The notes: generated by a model from the sequence alone, not told the origin. A DNA stretch of 64,000 bases from Rs1 sp038900335 (GCA_038900335.1 JBBMRB010000004.1:1-64000), one strand, 5' to 3'. Counted from the first letter of the stretch, positions 1-9,000 are shown. Program-made: numbers and translations.

Positions 1-76
1 TGGTGGAGCCAAGGAGATTCGAACTCCTGACCTCAACGCTGCCAGCGTCGCGCTCTACCAGCTGAGCTATGGCCCC
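1..76 (-). tRNA. tRNA-Ala (anticodon GGC)
   Basis: Read on the minus strand the sequence folds into a full cloverleaf. It has a 7-bp acceptor stem GGGGCCA/TGGCTCC, D arm GCTC..GAGC, anticodon stem CGACG/CGTTG with loop CTGGCAG, and T arm AGGAG-TTCGAAT-CTCCT. The anticodon is GGC, which reads alanine codon GCC. Position 3:70 is a G-U pair, the known alanine identity element, and the 3' end ACCA is encoded. It lies downstream of gltX on the same strand, as in Pseudomonas, where tRNA-Ala/tRNA-Glu genes follow gltX. Any tRNA-Glu would lie before base 1. Confidence 0.97.
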
Positions 77-103
77 ATCGATTAAATATCATTAGAGGCG
101 CGT

Positions 104-131
104 ATTCTGCCATATCCTTAATTTAAATCAA
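104..131 (-). promoter_or_regulatory. Candidate tRNA-Ala promoter
   Basis: On the minus strand TTGATT (131-126), a 16-base spacer and CAGAAT (109-104) form a sigma70-like promoter. It is followed by a GC-rich discriminator (ACGCGCC). The predicted start is about 20 bases before the mature tRNA 5' end. GC-rich discriminators are typical of stringently controlled stable-RNA promoters. The boxes match consensus at four of six positions each, so this is a plausible rather than certain call. Confidence 0.45.
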
Positions 132-175
132 TAGCTAAGTCGTTAAAATTAATATTAATCTTTTCGCTTAGCTAT
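131..175. repeat. Inverted repeat between gltX and tRNA-Ala
   Basis: Arms ATAGCTAAG (131-139) and CTTAGCTAT (167-175) are perfect 9-bp complements around a 27-base AT-rich loop. They lie after the gltX stop and abut the candidate tRNA promoter. No U-run follows on the minus strand, so an intrinsic terminator is not supported. It may be a 3' end hairpin of gltX mRNA. Confidence 0.4.
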
Positions 176-203
176 TGTGTGCATAAGACTTAGCTGTGCC
201 TGG

Positions 204-1688
204 TTATTGTTGCAACGCTTTATATTCTTTTTCCCAGCGCTTGTTCTCTTTTTTCGAGGGGGCGCCTAGCGTGTTTAAAGCATGCCTTACTCTGGCTCTG
301 CTCATGTCAGGTCCTAAGATGGACATAGAATCAACAACCGACACGCTTTGGCTGCTGCCGGATATGGCAACAAATAATGGGAACAAGAAGTCCCTTATTT
401 TTAGCTCCATATTATCTGCTAAAGTTTTTAGGCAGGTAAATACCGAGTCTTTGTCCCACTGGTTGTGAGTGTCTAATTGCCATGCACTAAATTGCAAAAC
501 TTTGCGGATGGTTTCTTGCTCTAGGCTTTTATGAGTAAAGTCTGCTGGTTTGATATCAAGCATGCCTGCTAAGAAGAAGCCTGCCAGTGGTGCAACATCA
601 GAAAACGTGTCTACTCTGCTTTGAATCAGCGGAATGATCTGTGATAAGTAATCTGAGTTTAAGGCCCATTTTTGGTATTGTGCAGCAAACTCAGCGCTAT
701 CTAAATTTTCCCTAATCCACAGGCCGTTTAACCAAGCTAGTTTAGTTTGATCAAAGATAGGCCCGCCTAGAGAAACTCTTTGGATATCAAAATTATCAAA
801 CATTTCTTGGCGAGAAAATTTCTCTCTCTCATCGGGCATTGACCAACCCATGCGAGCAAGATAGTTCAGTAAGCCCTCTGGTAAAAAGCCCATACGTTGA
901 TAGTATAGTATGCTGGTTGGGTTTTTACGTTTAGATAGTTTTGATTTATCAGGGTTACGCAGTAGTGGCATATGGCATAAAGTCGGCATATCCCAATTGA
1001 AGTATTTATATAATAATTGGTGTTTAGGTGCTGAGTTGATCCATTCTTCGCCGCGTAATACGTGGCTTATTTTCATCAAGTGATCATCTACGACATTGGC
1101 TAGATGGTAGGTGGGCATGCCATCTGATTTTAATAGAATTTGAGCATCAATCATCGACCATTCAATTTCTATCGTACCACGTAGCATGTCATCAAAGGTG
1201 CAGGTGCCTTGTTCAGGGATTTTCATACGGACGACGAAAGGCGCACCTGCTTGCTCACGACGTGTCTGTTCTTCGCTGCTTAAGGCAAGCGCATCTTGTT
1301 GCATAGCCGCTGGCAAGCCTTTTTCGCGCCTGTCAGCTCTAATCGCATCTAGCTCTTCGCTGCTTAGGTAGCATTTAAACGCGTGGCCTTCATCTAATAG
1401 TTGTTGCGCATATTTAGCGTAAATATCTCTGCGCTCACTTTGTCTATATGGCCCGTATTCGCCGCCGACATCTGGGCCCTCATCCCAATCTAAACCAAGC
1501 CATCTCAATGAATCTAGTATGGTTTGCTCTGATTCACTCGTGCTTCTGGTTTGGTCTGTATCTTCTATTCGAAGAATGAATTTGCCTTGTCGTTGTCTAG
1601 CAAAAGCTAGGTTGAAAAGAGCGATATATGCGGTGCCAACGTGCGGGTCACCCGTTGGCGAAGGTGCTATGCGTGTGCGAACAGTCAT
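204..1688 (-). CDS. gltX: Glutamyl-tRNA synthetase
   Basis: Class I aminoacyl-tRNA synthetase that charges tRNA-Glu in the cytoplasm; 494 residues, the usual length of bacterial GluRS. The N-terminal PSPTGDPHVGT carries the HIGH-type signature (HVGT at 16-19). KLSKR near residue 251 is the KMSKS-type loop. The catalytic half is followed by the all-helical anticodon-binding domain. The ATG at 1688 is preceded by AGGA at 7 bases spacing, and a TATAAT box lies about 35 bases upstream of the start. It runs toward tRNA-Ala, a neighbourhood shared with Pseudomonas. Confidence 0.97.
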   Translation of the reverse strand: MTVRTRIAPSPTGDPHVGTAYIALFNLAFARQRQGKFILRIEDTDQTRSTSESEQTILDSLRWLGLDWDEGPDVGGEYGPYRQSERRDIYAKYAQQLLDEGHAFKCYLSSEELDAIRADRREKGLPAAMQQDALALSSEEQTRREQAGAPFVVRMKIPEQGTCTFDDMLRGTIEIEWSMIDAQILLKSDGMPTYHLANVVDDHLMKISHVLRGEEWINSAPKHQLLYKYFNWDMPTLCHMPLLRNPDKSKLSKRKNPTSILYYQRMGFLPEGLLNYLARMGWSMPDEREKFSRQEMFDNFDIQRVSLGGPIFDQTKLAWLNGLWIRENLDSAEFAAQYQKWALNSDYLSQIIPLIQSRVDTFSDVAPLAGFFLAGMLDIKPADFTHKSLEQETIRKVLQFSAWQLDTHNQWDKDSVFTCLKTLADNMELKIRDFLFPLFVAISGSSQSVSVVDSMSILGPDMSRARVRHALNTLGAPSKKENKRWEKEYKALQQ

Positions 1689-1722
1689 GTTTGTCCTGCT
1701 AAAATGATTATTTAAATAAAAT

Positions 1723-1728
1723 ATTATA
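1723..1728 (-). promoter_or_regulatory. gltX -10 box
   Basis: A perfect TATAAT reads on the minus strand (1728-1723). A weak TTTCTT lies 17 bases upstream (1751-1746). This would give a leader of about 30 bases before gltX. Confidence 0.4.
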
Positions 1729-1942
1729 CCTGCGCACTAAATATGAAGAAAGGTTTTGTCGTGCAAGTAAAAATATATCTTCCAAATATTGCCAAGGTAT
1801 GGGCTTTTTGTGCTGTTGTGCTTGTCTTTGAGTGTTTTTCTGCTTTTTTAATATAAACTGAATCTAGTTATGTCTGCTCTTCGTATACTAAGGTAGCAAT
1901 CGTTATTGATAGCTCTTTTACTTTGTATATGATGAGGTTTGT

Positions 1943-2383
1943 ATGAGAAATATATTAGTTAGATCCTTTGTTGTGGCTATGTTATCAGTCTTCGCCATGA
2001 CATCTTTTGCAGCGTCAAAACCACTATTCGTTAAAAACGGTGTTGTTATCAAGGGGTATGATACCGTCGCTTATTTCACGCAAGGCAAAGCAGTTAAGGG
2101 CAATAAAGCCATTACGGCGACTTATTTAGGTGAGACATGGCGTTTTTCCTCGCAAGAGCACAAGGCCTTATTTGTTGCAGACCCTGCAGCTTATGCTCCA
2201 CAATATGGAGGCTACTGTGCATTTGCTATGGCGAATGATAATATCGCACCGATAGACCCTGAGGCATTTACTATTGTTGATGGAAAATTGTATTTAAACT
2301 ATAGCAAGAAAGTCAGAACTCGCTGGCAGCAAGATACCGCCGGCTATATTGTTGAGGCTGACGGTTTTTGGGCTCAAAAGTAG
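1943..2383 (+). CDS. Secreted YHS-domain protein
   Basis: A 146-residue protein with a clear Sec signal peptide: MRNILVRS, a hydrophobic stretch, and likely cleavage after SFA at residue 23. The mature part begins KPLFVKNGVVIKGYDTVAYF. It carries a YHS-type domain with the GYDTVAYF and YGGYCAFAMA motifs. YHS domains are small and often metal-associated; the function of the secreted stand-alone form is not established. TGAGG precedes the ATG. The gene is monocistronic and ends in its own terminator. Family assignment is confident; cellular role is unknown. Confidence 0.85.
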   Translation: MRNILVRSFVVAMLSVFAMTSFAASKPLFVKNGVVIKGYDTVAYFTQGKAVKGNKAITATYLGETWRFSSQEHKALFVADPAAYAPQYGGYCAFAMANDNIAPIDPEAFTIVDGKLYLNYSKKVRTRWQQDTAGYIVEADGFWAQK

Positions 2384-2400
2384 TATGTGTGATAATAGAC

Positions 2401-2430
2401 AAGCCGCTAATTGATTAGCGGCTTTTTTTT
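2401..2430 (+). terminator. Intrinsic terminator after the YHS gene
   Basis: AAGCCGCTAA and TTAGCGGCTT form a perfect 10-bp stem around TTGA, followed by T8. It begins 17 bases after the YHS stop codon. Confidence 0.93.
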
Positions 2431-2548
2431 GACTGTTATTTAAGGTGTGATTGGTTATTGAAATTGGGACTATGTAGTTAGCAATAAATGGGTCTTATCG
2501 CATTGTGTGGCAAAGGGTATTATTTGTTTTTATAAAAAGCGGTGAGAA

Positions 2549-4588
2549 ATGCTAATGAATAATAAAGCCAGGGAGTTGTTGAGTGTCTGTCCTCTAGATT
2601 GTCCTGATACTTGTAGTTTAAAGGTCAGTGTTATCGATGATCAAATTGTTAAAGTCAGAGGCTCCACTGTCAATCCCATAACGGGTGGCGGTATTTGTAA
2701 AAAAGTTGCTAAATATTATCCTGATTTTGTGCACGGTAAAGATAGGTTAAAGACGCCTTTGTTAAGAGTGGGTCCTAAAGGCTCTGGTCAATATCAAGAG
2801 GTGTCTTGGCAGCGGGCAATCGATAAAATTCATCAACAATTTAGTAACATCATTAGTAAAAAAGGTGCTAAAAGCATCCTGCCGTTAAATTATGCAGGCC
2901 CACATGGTAAGTTGGCTGGCGGTTCAATGGATTGTCGTTTTTTTGCAGCGTTAGGTGCTACTGATTTAAATAGATCGCCGCTGTGTGGCGGTGTGCGCTC
3001 GCTAGCATATCGCTCTATGTTTGGCAGTGCGCCAGGTATGCCACCTGAGCAGGTTGTGTATAGTGAGTTGATCATTGTATGGGGCAGTAATATCACAGTG
3101 TCAAACTTGCACTTAATGAGGTTGATTAATCAGGCTCGTAAAAAAGGCGCTAAATTAGTTGTTATAGACCCAAGAAAAACGCAAATAGCACAAAAAGCAG
3201 ATGTTTACTTGCAGGTAAAGCCAGGTACTGATGTGCTGTTAGCAATGAAGCTGATGGCTTGTTTAGATACACAGGGCGTTATAGATCAGAGCAGGCTAGC
3301 ACAAGGTAGGGGTGCGCAAATTTATTTGGATCATGCAAAAAAATATATTGATTTAGATGTTCAAAAAAAATGTAATGTTAATGCGGCTGGTTTTGAAGAA
3401 TTGTTGGCGCTGTGCTGTTCAGCTAATAGTATAGCATTGACTACGGGGGTGGGTCTTGAAAGAACAAGAAATGGTGGTGCTGCCATTAGAGCTGCTTTGG
3501 CGATCCCCGCTTTAATTGGCAAGCTAGGCAATAAAGGCCATGGTGTTTTAGGTAGTTACGGCTCGTTATTTACTAGTAATAATAAGTATCGTCAATTAGA
3601 AAATACTAAAGATAATGCTCAGTTAAGAGTGTTTAATATCGTTGATGTGGCAAATCACTTGCTAGATCGAGATTGTGAGCAGTCTATAGATGCGGTATTT
3701 ATTTATAATCACAATCCTGTGGCGACTCATCCTGATCAAAACAAAATGCGGCGAGCGCTAGCTCAGCAAGAGTTATTTGTGGTGGGTTGTGATGTGCAGA
3801 TGAATGACAGTATGAGCTATGCCGATGTTATTCTGCCGGCATCTACTCACTTTGAGCATGATGATGTGTATAGCGCATACGGGCACGGCTATTTACAAAG
3901 AGCTGAGCCGGTGATTAGCCGTGTTGGTGAATCTTTGCCTAATACTGAAATATTTAGAAGGCTGGCTAAGCGCTTTGGATTTGATCACAGTGAGTTTTGC
4001 CAAACGGATGATGAGTTGATGGCACAAGCTTTTGAGATAGATAAAAGTTACGGTGTTGCTAGTGCCGCGCAATTAAAAACTGACACTGTGCTGGCTATGC
4101 AAACAACGGATTATCGCTGGTTAAGCGCTGAGACGTTAAATACCCCATCTGGTTTGATAGAGTTTTATTCAGATCAATTACACAGTGATTATAATGCCGC
4201 TTTACCTGAGTATAGGGAAATTGAGTGCTCAGGCGGCTATATATTAATATCACCTGCTTCTAATGATCGAATAAATGCAACCTTTGGGGCGAGCACTAAA
4301 ACCGAAAGAGAATTGCTAGAAATAAACCCTGTCGATGCCCAAGCTGAAAATGTCGGTGATGGCGAAACAGTATTTGTTTTTAATGATTTGGGTGAGGTTG
4401 AATTAACGGTGAGTGTCACAAGTGATGTTGCAGCGGGTGTGCTTTGTGTTACTAAAGGTGCTTGGTGTGCCAGTAGCTTAACAGGGCAGACGGTTAATGC
4501 ACTGATTAGTAATTTAAGTAAAACAGATATTGCTGATGGTGCCGCCTATTACGATACGTTTGTTAAAATCAAAAAAATAGTTAACTAA
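2549..4588 (+). CDS. Orphan molybdopterin oxidoreductase (formate dehydrogenase/BisC-like)
   Basis: A 679-residue member of the Mo-bisPGD oxidoreductase superfamily. Cys14, Cys18, Cys22 and Cys50 (CPLDCPDTC ... GGGIC) fit an N-terminal [4Fe-4S] site. These are followed by Moco-binding segments such as IVWGSN, VVIDPRKTQIAQKAD and NDSMSYADVILPASTHFEHDD, and a C-terminal dinucleotide-binding domain (residues about 560-679). A Cys in SPLCGG (about 140) is a candidate Mo-site residue, which is my inference. There is no twin-arginine signal peptide, so it should be cytoplasmic. No electron-transfer subunit, chaperone or Moco gene lies nearby. Substrate cannot be assigned. ATG codons at 2549 and 2555 are both possible starts. 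Confidence 0.85.
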   Translation: MLMNNKARELLSVCPLDCPDTCSLKVSVIDDQIVKVRGSTVNPITGGGICKKVAKYYPDFVHGKDRLKTPLLRVGPKGSGQYQEVSWQRAIDKIHQQFSNIISKKGAKSILPLNYAGPHGKLAGGSMDCRFFAALGATDLNRSPLCGGVRSLAYRSMFGSAPGMPPEQVVYSELIIVWGSNITVSNLHLMRLINQARKKGAKLVVIDPRKTQIAQKADVYLQVKPGTDVLLAMKLMACLDTQGVIDQSRLAQGRGAQIYLDHAKKYIDLDVQKKCNVNAAGFEELLALCCSANSIALTTGVGLERTRNGGAAIRAALAIPALIGKLGNKGHGVLGSYGSLFTSNNKYRQLENTKDNAQLRVFNIVDVANHLLDRDCEQSIDAVFIYNHNPVATHPDQNKMRRALAQQELFVVGCDVQMNDSMSYADVILPASTHFEHDDVYSAYGHGYLQRAEPVISRVGESLPNTEIFRRLAKRFGFDHSEFCQTDDELMAQAFEIDKSYGVASAAQLKTDTVLAMQTTDYRWLSAETLNTPSGLIEFYSDQLHSDYNAALPEYREIECSGGYILISPASNDRINATFGASTKTERELLEINPVDAQAENVGDGETVFVFNDLGEVELTVSVTSDVAAGVLCVTKGAWCASSLTGQTVNALISNLSKTDIADGAAYYDTFVKIKKIVN

Positions 4589-4600
4589 AAAACAGGCGAA

Positions 4601-4626
4601 AAAAAACCAGCTTAAGCTGGTTTTTT
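4601..4626. terminator. Bidirectional terminator between the molybdoenzyme gene and gltA
   Basis: A perfect 26-bp palindrome: A6, CCAGCTT, AAGCTGG, T6. Both strands have a stem followed by a U-run, so it can end both convergent transcripts. It sits 12 bases after one stop codon and 11 bases before the other gene's end. Confidence 0.93.
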
Positions 4627-4637
4627 TATAGCAAAAA

Positions 4638-5918
4638 TTACTTTTTAACGTAATCTCGAGCCTTAGGTCCGGTGTAAAGTTGGCGAGGTCTGCCAATTTT
4701 ATTAGGTTCTGAGTGGAATTCATTCCAATGAGAAATCCAGCCGATCGTTCTAGATAATGCAAAGATAACAGTGAACATGCTGCTTGGGATGCCGATTGCT
4801 TTCAAAATGATACCAGAGTAGAAGTCTACATTCGGGTAGAGCTTGCGTTTGACAAAGTACTCATCTCTTAGTGCAATTTGCTCAAGTTCTTTTGCTATTT
4901 CTAATAGCGGATCATCAATAATTCCAAGTTCAGCAAGTACTTCATCACATGATTTTTTCATGACGTTAGCGCGAGGGTCAAAGTTGCGATAGACGCGATG
5001 ACCAAAGCCCATCAGTCTGAAGCTGTCGTTAGGATCTTTGGCTTTTGCGATAAAATCAGGGATGTTTTTAACATCGCCAATCTCTTCTAGCATGTTCAAA
5101 ACGGCTTCATTGGCACCGCCATGGGCAGGTCCCCATAATGTGGCAACACCGGCTGCGATACAGGCAAATGGATTCGCACCCGATGAGCCTGCTAAGCGAA
5201 CGGTAGATGTTGATGCGTTTTGCTCATGATCTGCGTGTAATAAAAAGATTCTGTCCATTGCTTTAGCAAGCACTGGGTTGGGAACGTATTCTTCACAAGG
5301 GTTGCCAAACATCATATGCAAGAAGTTTTCTGCGTAAGTAAGATCATTTCTTGGATACTGAAATGGCATGCCAATGCTGTATTTATAACACATTGCTGCA
5401 ATTGTAGGCATTTTCGCGATTAGGCGAAAAGCGCAAACTTCACGGTGTTGTGCATCGTTAATGTCTAAAGAGTCGTGGTAGAAAGCTGAGAGCGCGCCAA
5501 CGACCGCAACCATGATGGCCATTGGGTGGGCGTCACGACGAAAACCTTGGAAGAAATGATGCATTTGCTCATGCACCATAGTGTGGCCTTTAACGGTAGT
5601 GATGAAGCTATTGAGTTCTTCTTCGCTTGGTAGCTCGCCATTAAGAAGCAGGTAGCAAGTCTCAAGGTAGTTAGATTTTTCGGCTAATTGCTCAATAGGG
5701 TAACCTGCATGAAGTAGAATGCCCTTTTCGCCATCGATATAAGTGATTTTTGACTCGCACGCAGCAGTCGATACAAAACCTGGGTCATAAGTAAATAAAC
5801 CGTGGCTAGTTAAAGGTCGAACATCTACTACATCTGGCCCTTCGGAACCTGTATATACCGGTAATTCTATTACCCCATCAAAGCCATCAACGGTTAGTTT
5901 GGCAGTTTTATCGGTCAT
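4638..5918 (-). CDS. gltA: Citrate synthase (type II)
   Basis: Condenses oxaloacetate and acetyl-CoA to citrate, the entry step of the TCA cycle. At 426 residues it matches the hexameric Gram-negative class. Signatures seen are HADHEQNAST, GPAHGGANEAV and MGFGHRVYRNFDPRA, with the catalytic His and Asp regions intact. AAGGAG precedes the ATG (5918). It is divergent from sdhCDAB across a 580-base region, the arrangement found in Pseudomonas and enterics. A palindrome and a TATAAT box about 200 bases upstream may mark its promoter. Confidence 0.98.
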   Translation of the reverse strand: MTDKTAKLTVDGFDGVIELPVYTGSEGPDVVDVRPLTSHGLFTYDPGFVSTAACESKITYIDGEKGILLHAGYPIEQLAEKSNYLETCYLLLNGELPSEEELNSFITTVKGHTMVHEQMHHFFQGFRRDAHPMAIMVAVVGALSAFYHDSLDINDAQHREVCAFRLIAKMPTIAAMCYKYSIGMPFQYPRNDLTYAENFLHMMFGNPCEEYVPNPVLAKAMDRIFLLHADHEQNASTSTVRLAGSSGANPFACIAAGVATLWGPAHGGANEAVLNMLEEIGDVKNIPDFIAKAKDPNDSFRLMGFGHRVYRNFDPRANVMKKSCDEVLAELGIIDDPLLEIAKELEQIALRDEYFVKRKLYPNVDFYSGIILKAIGIPSSMFTVIFALSRTIGWISHWNEFHSEPNKIGRPRQLYTGPKARDYVKK

Positions 5919-6109
5919 ATATGTGCTCCTTAAAAGTATATAAATAAATGGCTTAGTAATGGTTCAAGAAATTATAAAAATGACGACCATTTTTGTTTTA
6001 CTGTGCCGTAAAGATTAGGGATGAGACTGATTTATCAATAAAAACAGTATCGGTATTTAATGTAAGTGACAGCATTGTGCCTTTATGTTTACGTCGAATC
6101 AATCATTCC

Positions 6110-6127
6110 TTAGTCTAAATAGACTAA
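6110..6127. promoter_or_regulatory. Palindromic candidate operator near the gltA promoter
   Basis: TTAGTCTA and TAGACTAA are perfect 8-bp arms separated by AA. The site directly follows the minus-strand TATAAT at 6133-6128, so it would overlap the transcription start of gltA. The binding protein is unknown. Confidence 0.45.
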
Positions 6128-6361
6128 ATTATAGGGCGTCTATCATCATTTCTTTTTAGGATTAACAGCACGCTTTATGATTGTATGTGCTTTATAAAGT
6201 GTATCCTAAATATCTGTAATTGGTATATCTGTTGTCTTTTAGGGCGAGATAAACTTCAGTGTTTATATTTTTTGGCTGTAAATAATATTGTCTGTTTTTT
6301 GTGCATCATGTTGATTGTTATAAAAAACTTATTAGTGTGCCACTAAGTTGTTAACACTTGA

Positions 6362-6390
6362 TTGTTAAATTAAGATGAAATAGCTATAAT
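6362..6390 (+). promoter_or_regulatory. sdhCDAB promoter
   Basis: TTGTTA (6362-6367) and a perfect TATAAT (6385-6390) are separated by exactly 17 bases. They are followed by a GC-rich segment GCGCGGGC. The predicted start near 6397 gives a leader of about 100 bases before sdhC. Confidence 0.7.
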
Positions 6391-6498
6391 GCGCGGGCAG
6401 TTTAGCTGCTTAAAAGAAGGATGGGCAAACGTAAAGACAAGTAGCAGATCTGTCCCTTAACCTTGTTCATAGAAACGATAACAAGTGTGAAATGAGCC

Positions 6499-6876
6499 GT
6501 GAATAAAAAAAGACCAGTAAATTTAGATTTAAATACCATTCATATGCCGCTTCCTGCGGTAACTTCGATCTTACATCGTATATCAGGTATTGCATTGTTT
6601 TTTGGTGCGGTATTCTTAATATACATATTGGGGTTATCTCTAGAGTCTGAAGCGGGTTTCCAACAATCAGTGACTATAATGGAAGAAAGTTTCTTCGCCA
6701 AGCTTATCGCCTGGGGACTTTTGTCTGCATTGATTTATCACAGTGTAGTTGGCATTAAGCATCTATTTATGGATGCTGGACACTTCGAAGAACTCGAAAG
6801 TGGTATGTTAGCTGCCAAAATAGCTCTAGCGGTTGCTGGAGTATTAATTATAATAGCGGGGGTCTGGGTATGGTAA
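6499..6876 (+). CDS. sdhC: Succinate dehydrogenase cytochrome b556 subunit
   Basis: A 125-residue membrane anchor of complex II that helps bind haem b and ubiquinone. It shows RPVNLDLNTIHMP and SILHRISGIALF, typical of SdhC, three hydrophobic segments and HSVVGIKHLFMD containing the haem-ligand histidine. The reading frame starts with GTG at 6499; no in-frame ATG fits the family N terminus. A five-codon mini-frame (ATG at 6492, TAA at 6504) overlaps this start. The ribosome-binding site is weak. The stop overlaps sdhD. Confidence 0.95.
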   Translation: MNKKRPVNLDLNTIHMPLPAVTSILHRISGIALFFGAVFLIYILGLSLESEAGFQQSVTIMEESFFAKLIAWGLLSALIYHSVVGIKHLFMDAGHFEELESGMLAAKIALAVAGVLIIIAGVWVW

Positions 6877-7217
6877 CTAATGTAACTAGCTTTGGACGAA
6901 GTGGCTTGTACGATTGGATGGTGCAACGTGTAACCGCTGTTATTATGCTCGCTTACACATTGTTTATAGTTGGGTATTTGCTGTCACATCCAGATTTGGA
7001 TTTTAGTCAGTGGCAAGCATTATTTGAAAACCTAGCAATGCGAATATTTACACTGTTAGTTGTAGTATCTTTCGCTGCCCACGCTTGGATTGGTTTGTGG
7101 TGTGTCACCACTGATTATATACCAATGACAGGTCTTCGTTTTGTTGTTCAAGCCGGTACGGGTTTAATGACCTTTATCTATGTTGCTTGGGCTGTTCAAA
7201 TAATTTGGGGTATATAA
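6870..7217 (+). CDS. sdhD: Succinate dehydrogenase hydrophobic membrane anchor
   Basis: A 115-residue second membrane subunit of complex II. It begins MVTNVTSFGRSGLYDWMVQRVTA, matching the SdhD N terminus, and has three transmembrane segments. HAWIGLWCVTTDY carries the conserved histidine and the Asp-Tyr pair at the quinone site. The start lies 7 bases inside the end of sdhC, so translation is probably coupled. Confidence 0.95.
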   Translation: MVTNVTSFGRSGLYDWMVQRVTAVIMLAYTLFIVGYLLSHPDLDFSQWQALFENLAMRIFTLLVVVSFAAHAWIGLWCVTTDYIPMTGLRFVVQAGTGLMTFIYVAWAVQIIWGI

Positions 7218-7221
7218 ATAA

Positions 7222-9000
7222 ATGAGTAACCTTCGTACATTAACGTTTGACGGTATCGTCATCGGTGGTGGTGGTGCTGGTATGCGCGCAGCACTGCAAC
7301 TTGCTCAAGGTGGTTTGAAAACTGCTTGTATCACAAAAGTGTTTCCTACTAGATCTCATACCGTATCGGCACAAGGTGGTATTACCTGTGCGATCGCAAG
7401 TTCTGATCCAAATGATGATTGGCGCTGGCACATGTATGACACAGTTAAAGGTTCTGATTACATTGGTGATCAGGATGCGATTGAATATATGTGTCAAATT
7501 GGGCCGCAGGCGGTATTTGAATTAGATCATATGGGTATGCCTTTTTCTAGAACTGAAGAGGGGCGTATTTATCAAAGACCTTTTGGTGGTCAATCTAAGA
7601 ATTTTGGTGAAGGCGGGCAAGCTGCTCGTACCTGTGCTGCAGCTGACCGAACTGGCCATGCTTTATTGCACACGTTATACCAGGCAAATTTAAAAGCTGG
7701 AACAACTTTTCTTAACGAATGGTACGCTGTTGATCTAGTTAAAAATAGCGACGGTGATGTTGTCGGTTGTATCGCTATTAATATTGAAAACGGTGAAACC
7801 GTTTATGTTAAAGCAAAAGCAACTGTTTTAGCGACAGGCGGTGCTGGTCGTATTTATTCATCGACAACTAATGCTCTAATTAACACTGGTGACGGTGTTG
7901 GTATGGCGATTCGTGCCGGAATTCCTTGTCAAGACATGGAAATGTGGCAGTTCCACCCGACCGGTATTGCCGGTGCAGGTGTGCTAGTTACTGAAGGTTG
8001 TCGTGGTGAAGGTGGTTATCTCATCAATAAAGATGGTGAGAGATTCATGGAACGCTACGCTCCAAATGCTAAAGATTTAGCAGGGCGAGATGTTGTTGCA
8101 CGCTCAATGATTCTAGAAATTTTAGAAGGTCGTGGCTGCGGTGAAAACGGTGATCACGTGATGTTAAAGCTTGATCATTTAGGTGCTGATGTTCTAGAGG
8201 AGCGTCTACCTGGTATATTGGAGCTTTCAAAAACGTTTGCAGCAGTAGACCCGGTAAAAGAGCCGATTCCCGTTGTCCCTACTTGTCATTATATGATGGG
8301 CGGTGTGGTAACAAATATTGGTGGTCAAGCACTCTCACCTAGTCGTGAATTAGGTGGTGAAGATACGGTTATACGCGGTTTGTTTGCCTGTGGTGAAATT
8401 GCCTGTGTATCTGTTCATGGCGCCAACCGTTTAGGCGGCAACTCACTACTTGATTTGGTCGTGTTTGGACGTGCCGCTGGTATTGAAATTGAGCGCCAAA
8501 TGCGCGAAGGTTATGAGGCGAAAGGTGCGAGCGAGCAAGATATAGAGCTGGCAATGACGCGTTTAAATCGCTTGAATAATAGTGAAGGCGGTGAAAATGT
8601 TGCGCAGGTAAGAACTGACTTGCAAAGCACAATGCAATTGTATTTCGGTGTTTTCCGCGATGGCGATAGCATGAAAAAAGGCCTTGGTTTGTTAAAGGAT
8701 TTACGTGCACGTGTTGAAAACTTGGCGTTAGATGATAAGAGCCAATCATTCAATACCGCTAGAATCGAAGCGCTTGAGCTTGAAAACTTGATGGAAGTTG
8801 CTGAAGCTACTGCAATAGCAGCAGAAATCAGAACGGAATCTCGTGGTGCTCATGCACGTAATGATTTTGAAGATCGTGATGATGAAAACTGGTTGTGTCA
8901 CTCTGTTTTCTTCCCAGAAGATAAGACCATAGGTAAGCGTGCAGTTAACTTTGCACCAAAAACTATGAAGCCTTTTCCACCAAAAATTCGCGTATATTAG
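7222..9000 (+). CDS. sdhA: Succinate dehydrogenase flavoprotein subunit
   Basis: Oxidises succinate to fumarate with covalently bound FAD; 592 residues, normal length. The FAD-binding GGGGAGMRAAL lies at 15-25. RSHTVSAQGG places the flavinylated histidine at residue 46. HPTGIAGAG and the catalytic-loop region (RFMERYAP, GRDVVARSM) are intact. It begins four bases after sdhD and is followed by sdhB after 12 bases. Confidence 0.98.
   Translation: MSNLRTLTFDGIVIGGGGAGMRAALQLAQGGLKTACITKVFPTRSHTVSAQGGITCAIASSDPNDDWRWHMYDTVKGSDYIGDQDAIEYMCQIGPQAVFELDHMGMPFSRTEEGRIYQRPFGGQSKNFGEGGQAARTCAAADRTGHALLHTLYQANLKAGTTFLNEWYAVDLVKNSDGDVVGCIAINIENGETVYVKAKATVLATGGAGRIYSSTTNALINTGDGVGMAIRAGIPCQDMEMWQFHPTGIAGAGVLVTEGCRGEGGYLINKDGERFMERYAPNAKDLAGRDVVARSMILEILEGRGCGENGDHVMLKLDHLGADVLEERLPGILELSKTFAAVDPVKEPIPVVPTCHYMMGGVVTNIGGQALSPSRELGGEDTVIRGLFACGEIACVSVHGANRLGGNSLLDLVVFGRAAGIEIERQMREGYEAKGASEQDIELAMTRLNRLNNSEGGENVAQVRTDLQSTMQLYFGVFRDGDSMKKGLGLLKDLRARVENLALDDKSQSFNTARIEALELENLMEVAEATAIAAEIRTESRGAHARNDFEDRDDENWLCHSVFFPEDKTIGKRAVNFAPKTMKPFPPKIRVY

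Larger units (their letters stand above)
5919..6498. other. gltA-sdhC divergent regulatory region
   Basis: 580 bases, AT-rich, with no credible gene. Toward gltA there is a minus-strand TATAAT at 6133-6128 beside the palindrome 6110-6127. Toward sdhC there is a good sigma70 promoter at 6362-6390. The long leaders on both sides (about 200 and 100 bases) leave room for post-transcriptional control, as is known for sdh in enterics. No specific small-RNA site can be shown here. Confidence 0.6.

Noticed and set aside
8369..8753. Antisense frames within sdhA
   Set aside because: Shadows of a strongly conserved gene with no family features of their own.
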